This document shows positions 8,592-15,909 of a stretch of 64,000 bases of DNA, piece after piece (the first letter of the stretch is position 1; each line of letters starts with the position of its first letter). The notes beneath the pieces are model-generated. The model saw only the letters and a list, made by a program, of their open reading frames with translations. It made no database searches and was not told the origin of the DNA. The stretch covers positions 62,001 through 126,000 of the forward strand of contig JADFNE010000003.1 of NCBI GenBank assembly GCA_022563535.1. Direction: 5' to 3'. This stretch comes from Myxococcales bacterium. Lineage in GTDB: Bacteria > Myxococcota_A > UBA9160 > UBA4427. Both the position numbers and the translations under genes were made by a program.

Positions 8592-8635
8592 AGGGTCGGG
8601 AGTCGACTGTTGACTAGCCGAAGAGAAAATTCGCG

Positions 8636-9838
8636 TTGAAATCATTTGGCACCATCGCGGTCGTGGGCACCTCGCTTGCGGGCCTGCGCGCCATCGAAGC
8701 TTTGCGGCGCGAAGGCTATCCGGGGCGAATCTGTGCGATCGGCGAAGAACCGTGCATGCCCTACGACCGTCCCCCACTCTCGAAGCAGTTTCTGAAGGGC
8801 GACTGGGATGCGGACAAGATCGTTCTGCACCACGAACTCGCCGACGACGAAGGAATTGAATGGATGCTCGCGCGTCGCGTGACCGCGCTCGATCCAGGGG
8901 CCAGGCGACTCGTGTTTGAAGCTGGAGACACCCTTGACTACGACGGGTTGATCATCGCGACGGGAGCTCGGGCGCGCAAATTCCCGAATGCCCCGGATCT
9001 CGAGGGCATCTTTGTTCTGCGCACCCTGGCCGACGCGGAAGCCTTGCGTCACGCCCTCGAATCTAAGCCTCGGGTCGCCGTGATCGGGGCCGGTTTCATT
9101 GGCATGGAAGTGGCGGCCAGTTGTCGCGAACGCGGTCTCGAAGTGACGGTGGTCGAATTTCTCGACACGCCACTCGTGCGGGGTCTGGGGTGCGTTCTCG
9201 GGGAACACGTAGCCGGTGTGTTTCGCGAGCGTGGAGTCGAAGTGCGATGCGGTGTCGGGGTCAAAGGTTTTGTGGGCAAAGAGCGGGTCGAGGCACTCGA
9301 GTTGGAGGACGGCACTCGCGTTGAAGCGGAGGTCGTGGTGGTGGGTATCGGAGCCACTCCTGCGACGGAGTGGCTCGAGGGGTCGGGGCTCGCCTTGGAC
9401 AATGGAGTTTTGTGTGACGAGTTTTGCGCGGCCGCTGCTCCAGATGTTGTCGTGGCCGGAGACGTCGCGCGCTGGCGCGATCCCCGCACGGGGCTCGCGA
9501 CCCGGGTCGAACACTGGACGAACGCCGTCGAGCAGAGCGTGCACGCAGCGCGGCGTCTACTCCTCGGAGAGGAAGTTGGGCCCTTTGAACATGTCCCCTA
9601 TGTCTGGACGGATCAATTCGACTTGCGCATTCAGATCGCGGGCGAGGTGCGCGAGGGCGATAAAATGCGCGTGGGTCTCGGGAGCCTCGAAGCGGGGCGC
9701 TGCCTCGTGTTGTTCGGTCGCGAGGGCAAGCTCACCGGAGCTGTGGGCTTCAAGCGCGCGCGTCAAGTCAACGAATTTCGCGACCTGATCGGCCAGGGGA
9801 TTGGCTGGGACGCCGCCGTAGCTAGATTGGACGGTTGA
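8636..9838 (+). CDS. FAD-dependent pyridine nucleotide oxidoreductase (ferredoxin/rubredoxin reductase type)
   Basis: A 400-residue flavoprotein with two Rossmann motifs: AVVGTSLAGLRAIEAL for FAD near the N-terminus and VAVIGAGFIGMEVAA for NAD(P)H near residue 143. The EEPCMPYDRPPLSKQFL block and the C-terminal reductase domain (EHWTNAVEQ, PYVWTDQFDLRIQIAG) are those of ferredoxin reductases that feed P450s and dioxygenases. Its first FAD motif reads GTSLAG instead of GGGxAG, a known variant in this family. The start is TTG after a GAAGAG-like site. It could supply electrons to the P450 at the left edge; that is inference. Confidence 0.9.
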   Translation: MKSFGTIAVVGTSLAGLRAIEALRREGYPGRICAIGEEPCMPYDRPPLSKQFLKGDWDADKIVLHHELADDEGIEWMLARRVTALDPGARRLVFEAGDTLDYDGLIIATGARARKFPNAPDLEGIFVLRTLADAEALRHALESKPRVAVIGAGFIGMEVAASCRERGLEVTVVEFLDTPLVRGLGCVLGEHVAGVFRERGVEVRCGVGVKGFVGKERVEALELEDGTRVEAEVVVVGIGATPATEWLEGSGLALDNGVLCDEFCAAAAPDVVVAGDVARWRDPRTGLATRVEHWTNAVEQSVHAARRLLLGEEVGPFEHVPYVWTDQFDLRIQIAGEVREGDKMRVGLGSLEAGRCLVLFGREGKLTGAVGFKRARQVNEFRDLIGQGIGWDAAVARLDG

Positions 9839-9843
9839 GGCCG

Positions 9844-10728
9844 CTAGATCTTCCGCCAATGAGTTTCGAGGATGCTAGCTGCCGCTTCTTCTTGGCGACT
9901 TACGCGCCCTTCGGCTTCGAGCTTGACGAGGTGTGCGGTCACGGACTGTCCCGCGGCGGGGAAGAGCGTTTCCGGATAGCCGACATAGATCGTGCGAACG
10001 ATCTCGATCACCTTGCGTGTCTCTGCTCCGAGGGCGGCCAGGATTTGCACCTCCCGGGCGAGTCGATGCTCGATATATTCGCGGACCTTGGCCGGACCAT
10101 TCTCGATGCAGGGACCGTGAGCGGGATAGATCCGCTTTAGCGGTTCGCTCTCCAGTCGCCCAAGGGATTCCATGTAGTCAGTGAGGCTGCCGCTCTCCGC
10201 CGGGATCACGGTGGTGCCGATCCCCAGGACGTTGTCGCCAGAAAACACGGCCGACTCTTCTTCGAGCACGAAGCATAGATGATCCGGGCAGTGTCCCGGT
10301 GTGTGAAGCCCGCGCAGGGTGGCACCTTCCGTCTTGATCACCGAGCCGTCGTCAATTGGCGTAATCTCGAACGGATAGAGCGCGTCGGTTTCGGGCCACG
10401 GGCGTTTGCTGACCTGCATGGTGCCAAAGCGCTTCAGGATGCTCTCGACGCCACCAATGTGATCCGGGTGACCGTGAGTGAGGACGATCTCCTGTAGGCC
10501 TTCGCATTCTGCACGCTCGAGCGCCTGCTCGAGAATGGGCAGATACGCTTCGCGACCGTCTCCCGTGTCGAGGAGGATCCGTTGTTTGCCCGTTCCGATG
10601 AGATAGGTGTTGGTTCCGGGACCCGTGAATGCGCTCGGGTTCTGACCCAGGGCAACCACGACTCGCTCCGACCAGACGTCGACGTCCGGCAGCGTGGAGC
10701 CCAGTAATATCGGGGGGGCATCGCTCAT
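9844..10728 (-). CDS. metallo-beta-lactamase-fold hydrolase (LACTB2-like)
   Basis: A 294-residue MBL-fold protein with the metal motif THGHPDH (about residues 84-90), the TPGHCPDHLC strand, and SGDNVLGIGTTVI bearing the bridging Asp; the C-terminal helical domain (RVSRQEEAAASILETHWRKI) matches the winged-helix tail of LACTB2-like hydrolases. Typical activities are thioester or RNA hydrolysis. The ATG after GAGGA is preferred to a GTG nine codons upstream. It is the last gene of the run FNR-like reductase, DUF4202, MsrB, MBL. Confidence 0.88.
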   Translation of the reverse strand: MSDAPPILLGSTLPDVDVWSERVVVALGQNPSAFTGPGTNTYLIGTGKQRILLDTGDGREAYLPILEQALERAECEGLQEIVLTHGHPDHIGGVESILKRFGTMQVSKRPWPETDALYPFEITPIDDGSVIKTEGATLRGLHTPGHCPDHLCFVLEEESAVFSGDNVLGIGTTVIPAESGSLTDYMESLGRLESEPLKRIYPAHGPCIENGPAKVREYIEHRLAREVQILAALGAETRKVIEIVRTIYVGYPETLFPAAGQSVTAHLVKLEAEGRVSRQEEAAASILETHWRKI

Positions 10729-10759
10729 CGAAGCGTCCTCGCTGCCGCGTTGCACGCCA

Positions 10760-11161
10760 TCACTCTTCTCCGGGTCGAAATTTAAGCGAGACGGAGTTTA
10801 TGCAATAGCGCAAGCCCGTCGGGTCGGGACCGTCTGGGAACACGTGTCCCAGATGGGAATCGCATCGGCTGCAGGTGACTTCGACCCGGCGCATGCCGTG
10901 GCTGATGTCTTCGATTTCGGTGATGCACGCGTCGGAGTCGGGCTGCGAGAAACTCGGCCAGCCGGTTCCAGAGTCGAACTTGGCCTCCGATCCGAAGAGT
11001 TCTCCATCACAGCAGCGGCACAAGTATCTGCCGGCTGCCTTGTTGTCGACAAGCTCACCCGAAAATGCGGCCTCGGTTCCCTTCATGCGACACACGGCGA
11101 ATTCTTCCCCGCTGAGTTCCTTGCGCCACTCTTCGTCGCTTCGTTCAATCTTGTCGGCCAT
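10760..11161 (-). CDS. msrB: peptide-methionine (R)-S-oxide reductase MsrB
   Basis: A 133-residue protein, normal length for MsrB. The catalytic Cys120 lies in RYCINS, and a structural zinc is held by Cys48/Cys51 and Cys97/Cys100. The GTGWPSF and GHVFPDGP blocks are diagnostic. It reduces methionine-R-sulfoxide in the cytosol using thioredoxin. Start at the ATG preceded by GAGGGAG. There is no obvious resolving Cys near the N-terminus beyond Cys24, so recycling probably uses thioredoxin directly. Confidence 0.97.
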   Translation of the reverse strand: MADKIERSDEEWRKELSGEEFAVCRMKGTEAAFSGELVDNKAAGRYLCRCCDGELFGSEAKFDSGTGWPSFSQPDSDACITEIEDISHGMRRVEVTCSRCDSHLGHVFPDGPDPTGLRYCINSVSLKFRPGEE

Positions 11162-11203
11162 GGATGCTCCCTCTATCGAACTCATATCGAACTCAGTCTA
11201 CTT

Positions 11204-11794
11204 CTAAAGCGCTTTCTCGAGCTCACGCAAGAGTTCAATATACTGCGGGTCGAGGGGCAACTCCAACGCGAGTGCGCGCCCCCTCGAGCTCATCTTTCGC
11301 AGGGTTTTGATGCCGACGTTTCGCATCTTCTCCGGGTCGAGTCTGCCGGCGAGTTCGACCAGCTGGGTTTCGAAGAACACGAGACACAGAGCGTCTTCGA
11401 GAGTCTGGGCGTCTGGGTTCTGGACCAGATTCTTGCGCAAGATGATTCGGCTGACGCTTTCGATGACAGAGGCTTCGTAGCCACACGCCTCGAGAATATG
11501 CGCGGTCTCGTCTGCGTGTTGCTGCTTGAGCGCCTGCCGCCACACCAGATATCCGCTGCGCCCTTCTGGATAGTCGTTGCGCGGAAGTGACCAGCGGCGC
11601 AGATGGTGGGCACGGGCTGCGAGTTGCAAGGCTTCACTCGGCTGCTCGTCGAGACGTGCGACCCACTCACTGGCCAGGTCGGCGTGGCCTAGTTCCTTGG
11701 GGCGAACGACACCGCGCACTTCGATCTGATGCGGATCGTCGGCGTTGACGCGATCAATCTCAGCAACCGCTCGCTCGAAGCGCATGCGATTCAT
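11204..11794 (-). CDS. DUF4202-family protein
   Basis: A 196-residue protein with the family features of DUF4202: RFERAVAEIDRVNADDP at the start, then a His/Arg-rich helix with AARAHHLRRWSLPR and the GYLVWRQALKQQHADE block. The conserved HHLRRW and HADE residues suggest a metal- or nucleotide-handling HD-like helical bundle, but no function is established to my knowledge. Its start is five bases from the stop of the upstream 2Fe-2S reductase gene, which implies co-expression. Confidence 0.85.
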   Translation of the reverse strand: MNRMRFERAVAEIDRVNADDPHQIEVRGVVRPKELGHADLASEWVARLDEQPSEALQLAARAHHLRRWSLPRNDYPEGRSGYLVWRQALKQQHADETAHILEACGYEASVIESVSRIILRKNLVQNPDAQTLEDALCLVFFETQLVELAGRLDPEKMRNVGIKTLRKMSSRGRALALELPLDPQYIELLRELEKAL

Positions 11795-11799
11795 GGCGT

Positions 11800-12873
11800 T
11801 CAGTCCTCGTACTCGACCTCACAGACCTGGGTCGTGGGCTTGGCCTGACAGGTGAGTACCCAACCCTCATTGATCTCTGCGTCGGTAAGTGCCTCGTGGG
11901 TGGCCATGAATACTTCACCCTCGCGAAGTTTGGCCATGCAGCAGCTGCAATAGCCGTCTTGACACGAGTACGGGACATCGAGTTCGGCACGCAGCGCCGC
12001 CTGCAGGATGGTTTCGCCCTCCTGATACTCGATGCTGTGGGCGGTCCCGTTCAGCAGGACCGTGATCTTGTTCGGAGCACCCGTGGCGAGGGGCTCTTCA
12101 ACGCTTTCGCGCTCGCGGTCCGGGTCTACCGCCGAGATGAAGCGTTCGACGTGGATCTCTCCACCCGTGAGCGGCGCACTCTTGAGCACGCCCTCGATCG
12201 CGTCCATGAATGGGGTCGGGCCGCAGATATAAAAGTCCGAGTCGTGGCGACCTTCGATGTGTTGCTCGATCCCGCTCGCAGTCAAGAACCCACTCTCGGC
12301 ATCGAGATGGTGAATCACTTGCAGACGCGTACCGAATTGTTCTTCGATGGCTTCGAGTTCGGCGCGAAAAATGATCGACTCCTCATCGCGGTTCGCGTAG
12401 AGCAACTTGACCGAGCGCTCGGTTTTGCGCAGTGCGTGCTTGAGCAGGGAAACCACCGGCGTAATGCCACTGCCCCCGCCAAACAGCATCAGGGGGCGTT
12501 GAGGGCCCGGGCGGTCGTGGAGAACGAAGGCGCCCGCGGCGGGCATCACGCGGATTCGATCCCCCGACTTCAGGTTTTCATTCATCCAGTTCGACATGCG
12601 GCCGTCGTCGACGCGCTTGACCGTAACCTTCGGTTTCTCTCCCCAACTCGCGGCGCTCGACAGGGAGTAACAGCGCTTGATCTGGAATCCCTCCCAGGGA
12701 ATTTCGAAGGTGAAGAACTGACCGGATTGGTACTGGAACAGTTCCTCCAGTTTGCTCGGAATCTCGAAGATGAAGGAGTTTGCATCGGCTGTTTCTCGGA
12801 TCACGTCATAGACGGTGATTTCGTGAAATTGATGGCGGGGATCGTTGCTCGCGTTTGGATTGCTCGGGGACAC
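11800..12873 (-). CDS. ferredoxin-NAD(P)+ reductase with C-terminal 2Fe-2S domain (PaaE/KshB-like)
   Basis: A 357-residue three-domain electron-transfer protein. FAD domain with RCYSLSS; NAD domain with FGGGSGITP and FYICGPTPFMDAIE; C-terminal plant-type ferredoxin domain with the ligand pattern C-x4-C-x2-C (SCQDGYCSCC) and a distal Cys in VLTCQ. Proteins of this build pass electrons from NAD(P)H to oxygenases such as phenylacetyl-CoA epoxidase or 3-ketosteroid 9-hydroxylase. No such oxygenase is adjacent, so its partner is open. It is the first gene of the minus-strand run that continues to the MBL hydrolase. Confidence 0.93.
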   Translation of the reverse strand: MSPSNPNASNDPRHQFHEITVYDVIRETADANSFIFEIPSKLEELFQYQSGQFFTFEIPWEGFQIKRCYSLSSAASWGEKPKVTVKRVDDGRMSNWMNENLKSGDRIRVMPAAGAFVLHDRPGPQRPLMLFGGGSGITPVVSLLKHALRKTERSVKLLYANRDEESIIFRAELEAIEEQFGTRLQVIHHLDAESGFLTASGIEQHIEGRHDSDFYICGPTPFMDAIEGVLKSAPLTGGEIHVERFISAVDPDRERESVEEPLATGAPNKITVLLNGTAHSIEYQEGETILQAALRAELDVPYSCQDGYCSCCMAKLREGEVFMATHEALTDAEINEGWVLTCQAKPTTQVCEVEYED

Positions 12874-13160
12874 GTTGCCGACTCCGGTTGCTCAGCGCGC
12901 TCGCCGGGAATTGAGGCCAGGCTCCTGGGTATTGCGCGAAAATTTCGTGATCTAGAGGCCAAGCTTGGCGCGGCCGGAGCGCAGAGTAGGGCGATCTACG
13001 GCCCTCGGCCAGTGTCCGGGCAGGGGCCAGCGTGTACCCATCCGTACTTTGACCTCGACTCCCCGGCGAGGCATGATTGTGTCTCCGGAGCCCCCGTCCC
13101 CAGCGCTGCTGCTCCGAGCCGCGACGCGACCGCGCTGCGGCATTGATGGAGGACTGTGAA

Positions 13161-14885
13161 ATGTTGGATGTCTTGATCAAGGGCGGAACGCTGATCGACG
13201 GGAGTGGAGACCCGGCTCGACCCGGTGACCTCGGCATTCTCGATGGTCGAATCGTCGGGGTCGGCGAGGTAGATCGTGAAGCGCGCAAGACAATCGACGC
13301 CTCGGGCAAAGTGGTTTCCCCCGGTTTCATCGACGTCCACACCCACTACGACGCCCAGGCCTTTTGGGATGGGACCCTGAGCCCGTCGCCTTATCACGGT
13401 GTGACCACAGTGATGGGTGGGAATTGCGGTTTCAGCATTGCACCCCTGACGCCCGAGGCCGGGGACTACCTGATGCGAATGCTGGCCCGGGTCGAGGGCA
13501 TGCCCCTCGAAGCACTCCAACACGGCGTTCCCTGGGACTGGACTTCGTTTGAGGAATATCTCGCAAAGCTCGACAACAAACTCGCGGTCAACGCGGGCTT
13601 CATGGTCGGCCATTCGGCCTTGCGTCGCGTGGTGATGGGCGAGCGCGCGGTCGGGGAGAAGGCCACCCCCGACGAACTCGCGGAAATGGAGCGGCTGCTG
13701 GGGGAATCGCTTGCGGCCGGGGGAATGGGCTTCTCGTCGACCATCTCTCCGACCCACAACGACGCCGACGGCAAACCCGTTCCGTCCCGTCACGCCAGTC
13801 GCGAAGAGATGATTGCCCTGGCCCGGGTCGTACGCGATTACCCGGGGACGCTGCTCGAGTTTCTGCCCGGCATCGGTGCCTTCACCGACGAACAGAAGCA
13901 GTTGATGACGGACCTTTCCCTCGCCGCACAGCGCTCACTCAATTGGAACGTGCTCGCACCGGCGACCGGAGGGAGTGAGCTTGCCGAGGCGCAACTCTCG
14001 GCTACGGACTACGCCCGAGAGCGCGGAGCCGAAGTGCTGGCGCTCACGGTGCCCCAACCGATGACCGTGCGGATTAATCTGAAAGCGGGCTTTATTTTTG
14101 ATGCGCTGTACCGCTGGGATGAGTTTTTTCGGCTGAGCATTTCCGAGCGAATCGAGATCTTGCGGGATCCGGCGAAGCGCGCGGCAATGGACGCCGACGC
14201 GCACTCCGAGGAGTCGGGAATCTTCCGCTTCTTTGCAAATTGGGCAAACATGACTGTCGACCAGGTCTTTTCAAAGGAGACCGAGCAGTACGCCGGACGC
14301 AAGATCGGGGACATCGCCAAGGAACTTGGCAAGTCCGACTTCGACACGATGATCGAAATTGCGATTGCCGACGATCTGCAGACCTACTTCATGCCGCCCT
14401 CGACGGGGGACGACGCCGAGACCTGGGCGCTGCGGGGTCGGATCTGGCAGGACGATCGCAGTGTCATCGGTGCATCGGATGCTGGTGCGCATCTCGACAT
14501 GATCGACACATTCGCGTTCTCGACCCAGGTGCTCGGAAACGGAGTACGAGAGCAGGGGGTGATCGGAATCGAAGAAGCAATCCGGCAACTCACTTCGGTG
14601 CCTGCGGCGCTCTACGGTCTCATCGAGCGCGGTCGCCTCGAGCAGGGTTGGCATGCGGACGTGGTCGTTTTCGATCCCGAGACGGTCGGTGTCGGTGAAA
14701 CCTATACGCGATTCGATCTTCCGGAGAATGCGGGGCGTCTGTACGCCGACGCGATCGGGATCGAGCACGTGTTTGTGAACGGTGTCGAGATCATCGAGGG
14801 CGCGAATCACACGGGCGAGTTCCCCGGAACAGTTTTGCGATCCGGTCGCGACACCGAAACTGTGGCAATTGGTCAGCGGGCCTAG
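13161..14885 (+). CDS. amidohydrolase, N-acyl-D-amino-acid deacylase-like
   Basis: A 574-residue metal-dependent hydrolase. Metal ligands HTH at 60-62 are followed by YDAQ; GGNCGFSIAP contains Cys89, which corresponds to the metal-bridging Cys of D-aminoacylases; SDAGAHLDMIDTF supplies the late Asp/His. The C-terminal LEQGWHADVVVFDPETV strand closes the composite beta-domain. Cytosolic; probable substrates are N-acylated or cyclic amino-acid derivatives. Start at the ATG behind GGAGG rather than an upstream in-frame ATG that overlaps that site. Confidence 0.9.
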   Translation: MLDVLIKGGTLIDGSGDPARPGDLGILDGRIVGVGEVDREARKTIDASGKVVSPGFIDVHTHYDAQAFWDGTLSPSPYHGVTTVMGGNCGFSIAPLTPEAGDYLMRMLARVEGMPLEALQHGVPWDWTSFEEYLAKLDNKLAVNAGFMVGHSALRRVVMGERAVGEKATPDELAEMERLLGESLAAGGMGFSSTISPTHNDADGKPVPSRHASREEMIALARVVRDYPGTLLEFLPGIGAFTDEQKQLMTDLSLAAQRSLNWNVLAPATGGSELAEAQLSATDYARERGAEVLALTVPQPMTVRINLKAGFIFDALYRWDEFFRLSISERIEILRDPAKRAAMDADAHSEESGIFRFFANWANMTVDQVFSKETEQYAGRKIGDIAKELGKSDFDTMIEIAIADDLQTYFMPPSTGDDAETWALRGRIWQDDRSVIGASDAGAHLDMIDTFAFSTQVLGNGVREQGVIGIEEAIRQLTSVPAALYGLIERGRLEQGWHADVVVFDPETVGVGETYTRFDLPENAGRLYADAIGIEHVFVNGVEIIEGANHTGEFPGTVLRSGRDTETVAIGQRA

Positions 14886-14891
14886 CGGGCG

Positions 14892-15035
14892 TTAAGAAGA
14901 GAACCCCGGAAGCCAGAGCCACAGGGAAATCACCAGGCCGAGGATGAATCCGAGGCCGACGCCCCATCTGCGGTAGAACTGCATTGCGCGGTGCCGCAGA
15001 AAATCTCGCACCAGTTGCGGCTCGCGTCTTCGCAT
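14892..15035 (-). CDS. possible 47-residue single-pass membrane protein
   Basis: A short reading frame with a strongly basic N-terminus (MRRREPQLVRDFLRHR) and one hydrophobic helix (WGVGLGFILGLVISLWLWLPGF) that ends in two serines. The charge pattern is that of a small inner-membrane protein. There is no clear ribosome binding site, and a longer start 22 codons upstream is possible. It converges closely on the amidohydrolase gene. I do not recognise it, and it may not be expressed. Confidence 0.3.
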   Translation of the reverse strand: MRRREPQLVRDFLRHRAMQFYRRWGVGLGFILGLVISLWLWLPGFSS

Positions 15036-15405
15036 AGGCGGGAGCCGTCTTTGATTGTGGGTCTGACAATATAGACGCGGTGTGAGCAGCGGATGGATCA
15101 TGCAAATGAACTCTGTTGCCTTGGTTGAGCTGTAGAGTTCTGCAAGAAATGTGTCGCGCCGTTCGGTGTCTTGGGACTGTTGGGGAAGTGAATTGGAGGC
15201 GCGGGTTTTGGGAGTGGGGTTGCGGGTTGGTTGCGGATGATGGGTGGGAGGGATTGTGGTAGTGGAGTTCCTATTGGTGGTGATTGGTGGGGGTGGGACC
15301 CGCTGTCGAATAGACCCCGTAAAGCGCCTGTAAGCAGTAGCGAAGCCTCATAGGACTCGGCACAGATGCCCCCAGAGTTGCCCCCATGGCGAGCTTGAAT
15401 GGCAC
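15036..15405. other. intergenic stretch with strong G/T strand bias
   Basis: I see no convincing gene here. The middle (about 15180-15300) is markedly rich in G and T on the plus strand and poor in C, unlike all the surrounding DNA, and holds a G-quadruplex-capable motif. The right part leads into the insertion-sequence remnant. It looks like decayed sequence between the amidohydrolase and the scar region. Confidence 0.5.
15203..15226 (+). other. potential G-quadruplex motif
   Basis: Four runs of three or four Gs are separated by 4, 3 and 4 bases, matching the usual G3+N1-7 rule on the plus strand. More GGG runs follow within 70 bases. Biological role unknown. Confidence 0.5.
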
Positions 15406-15410
15406 TGTGA

Positions 15411-15549
15411 GCACGCTCTTCATCGAGCCCGGAAATCCCCCTGGGAGAACGGCTATGTGGAGTCGTTCAACGGGAAGTGCCGGGACGAGCTGCTCAACGG
15501 GGAGATCTTCTAACGCTCGAGGAGGCTCGGGTCATCATCGAGCGGTGAC
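15411..15549 (+). mobile_element. remnant of an IS3-family transposase (OrfB C-terminal part)
   Basis: Read across frames, this segment encodes TLFIEPG, then PWENGYVESFNGKCRDEL, LNGEIF, then TLEEARVIIER, which is the conserved C-terminal block of IS3-family integrase-type transposases. It is dead: one base is inserted before the PWENGY block, one base is lost after GEIF giving TAA, and the expected Trp codon after IIER is TGA. No terminal inverted repeats could be recognised. The homology stops just before the first 79-bp direct repeat. Confidence 0.85.
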
Positions 15550-15554
15550 GGAGT

Positions 15555-15633
15555 GGATAGTTCGGATTGCCACGCTTTCCTTTTAGTCCAGCTCTATTCG
15601 AGGGGCTCGATCCACGGTCGTGAGGCGAGGCGG
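15555..15633. repeat. 79-bp direct repeat, copy A
   Basis: It matches copy B (18715-18793) at 75 of 79 positions in the same orientation, offset by exactly 3160 bases. It holds a small palindrome, TCGAG-GGG-CTCGA. On its left is the transposase remnant and on its right a decapitated alcohol dehydrogenase fragment. No terminal inverted repeats are visible, so I cannot name the element type. Confidence 0.9.
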
Positions 15634-15643
15634 GCCGGTTGCG

Positions 15644-15909
15644 GCGGTCAGGTCGCGCTCTTGGCGATCTGGTCGTCGATTTGTGGCAGCGGCCGAGTCA
15701 TCTTTCCGTTGCCCAGGGCGAGCAAGGCCTTCGTCGAATTCTTGAAAGCGCGCATCGAGGCCGGAGAATACCGAGCGGTCATCAACCGACGTTATGCGCT
15801 CGACGAGATCGTTGCGGCCTATCGCTATGTGGAAACCAGTCAGAAGGTCGGGAACTTCGTGGTCGATGTGATATCCGGCGATCGGATTTCCGATTGCGAT
15901 AGTGTCTGA
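15644..15909 (+). pseudogene. 3' fragment of a zinc-type (MDR) alcohol dehydrogenase/quinone reductase
   Basis: The reading frame encodes VIFPLPRASKAFVEFLK, ARIEAGEYRAVINRRYAL and DEIVAAYRYVETSQKVGNFV, which is the C-terminal end of medium-chain dehydrogenase/reductases. The N-terminal catalytic domain and the Rossmann core are missing; recognisable homology begins just after direct repeat copy A. The remaining codons run undisturbed to TGA, so the truncation may be recent. The stop overlaps the start of the next gene. Confidence 0.8.

Noticed and set aside
15036-15405. tRNA gene or integration site before the IS3 remnant
   Set aside because: I looked for a cloverleaf and CCA end and could not assemble one; only skewed sequence is visible.
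15540-15549. In-frame TGA in the IS3-family remnant as a second selenocysteine codon
   Set aside because: It replaces a conserved Trp, not Cys; the same remnant has two frameshifts, and no hairpin with a GGU loop follows.
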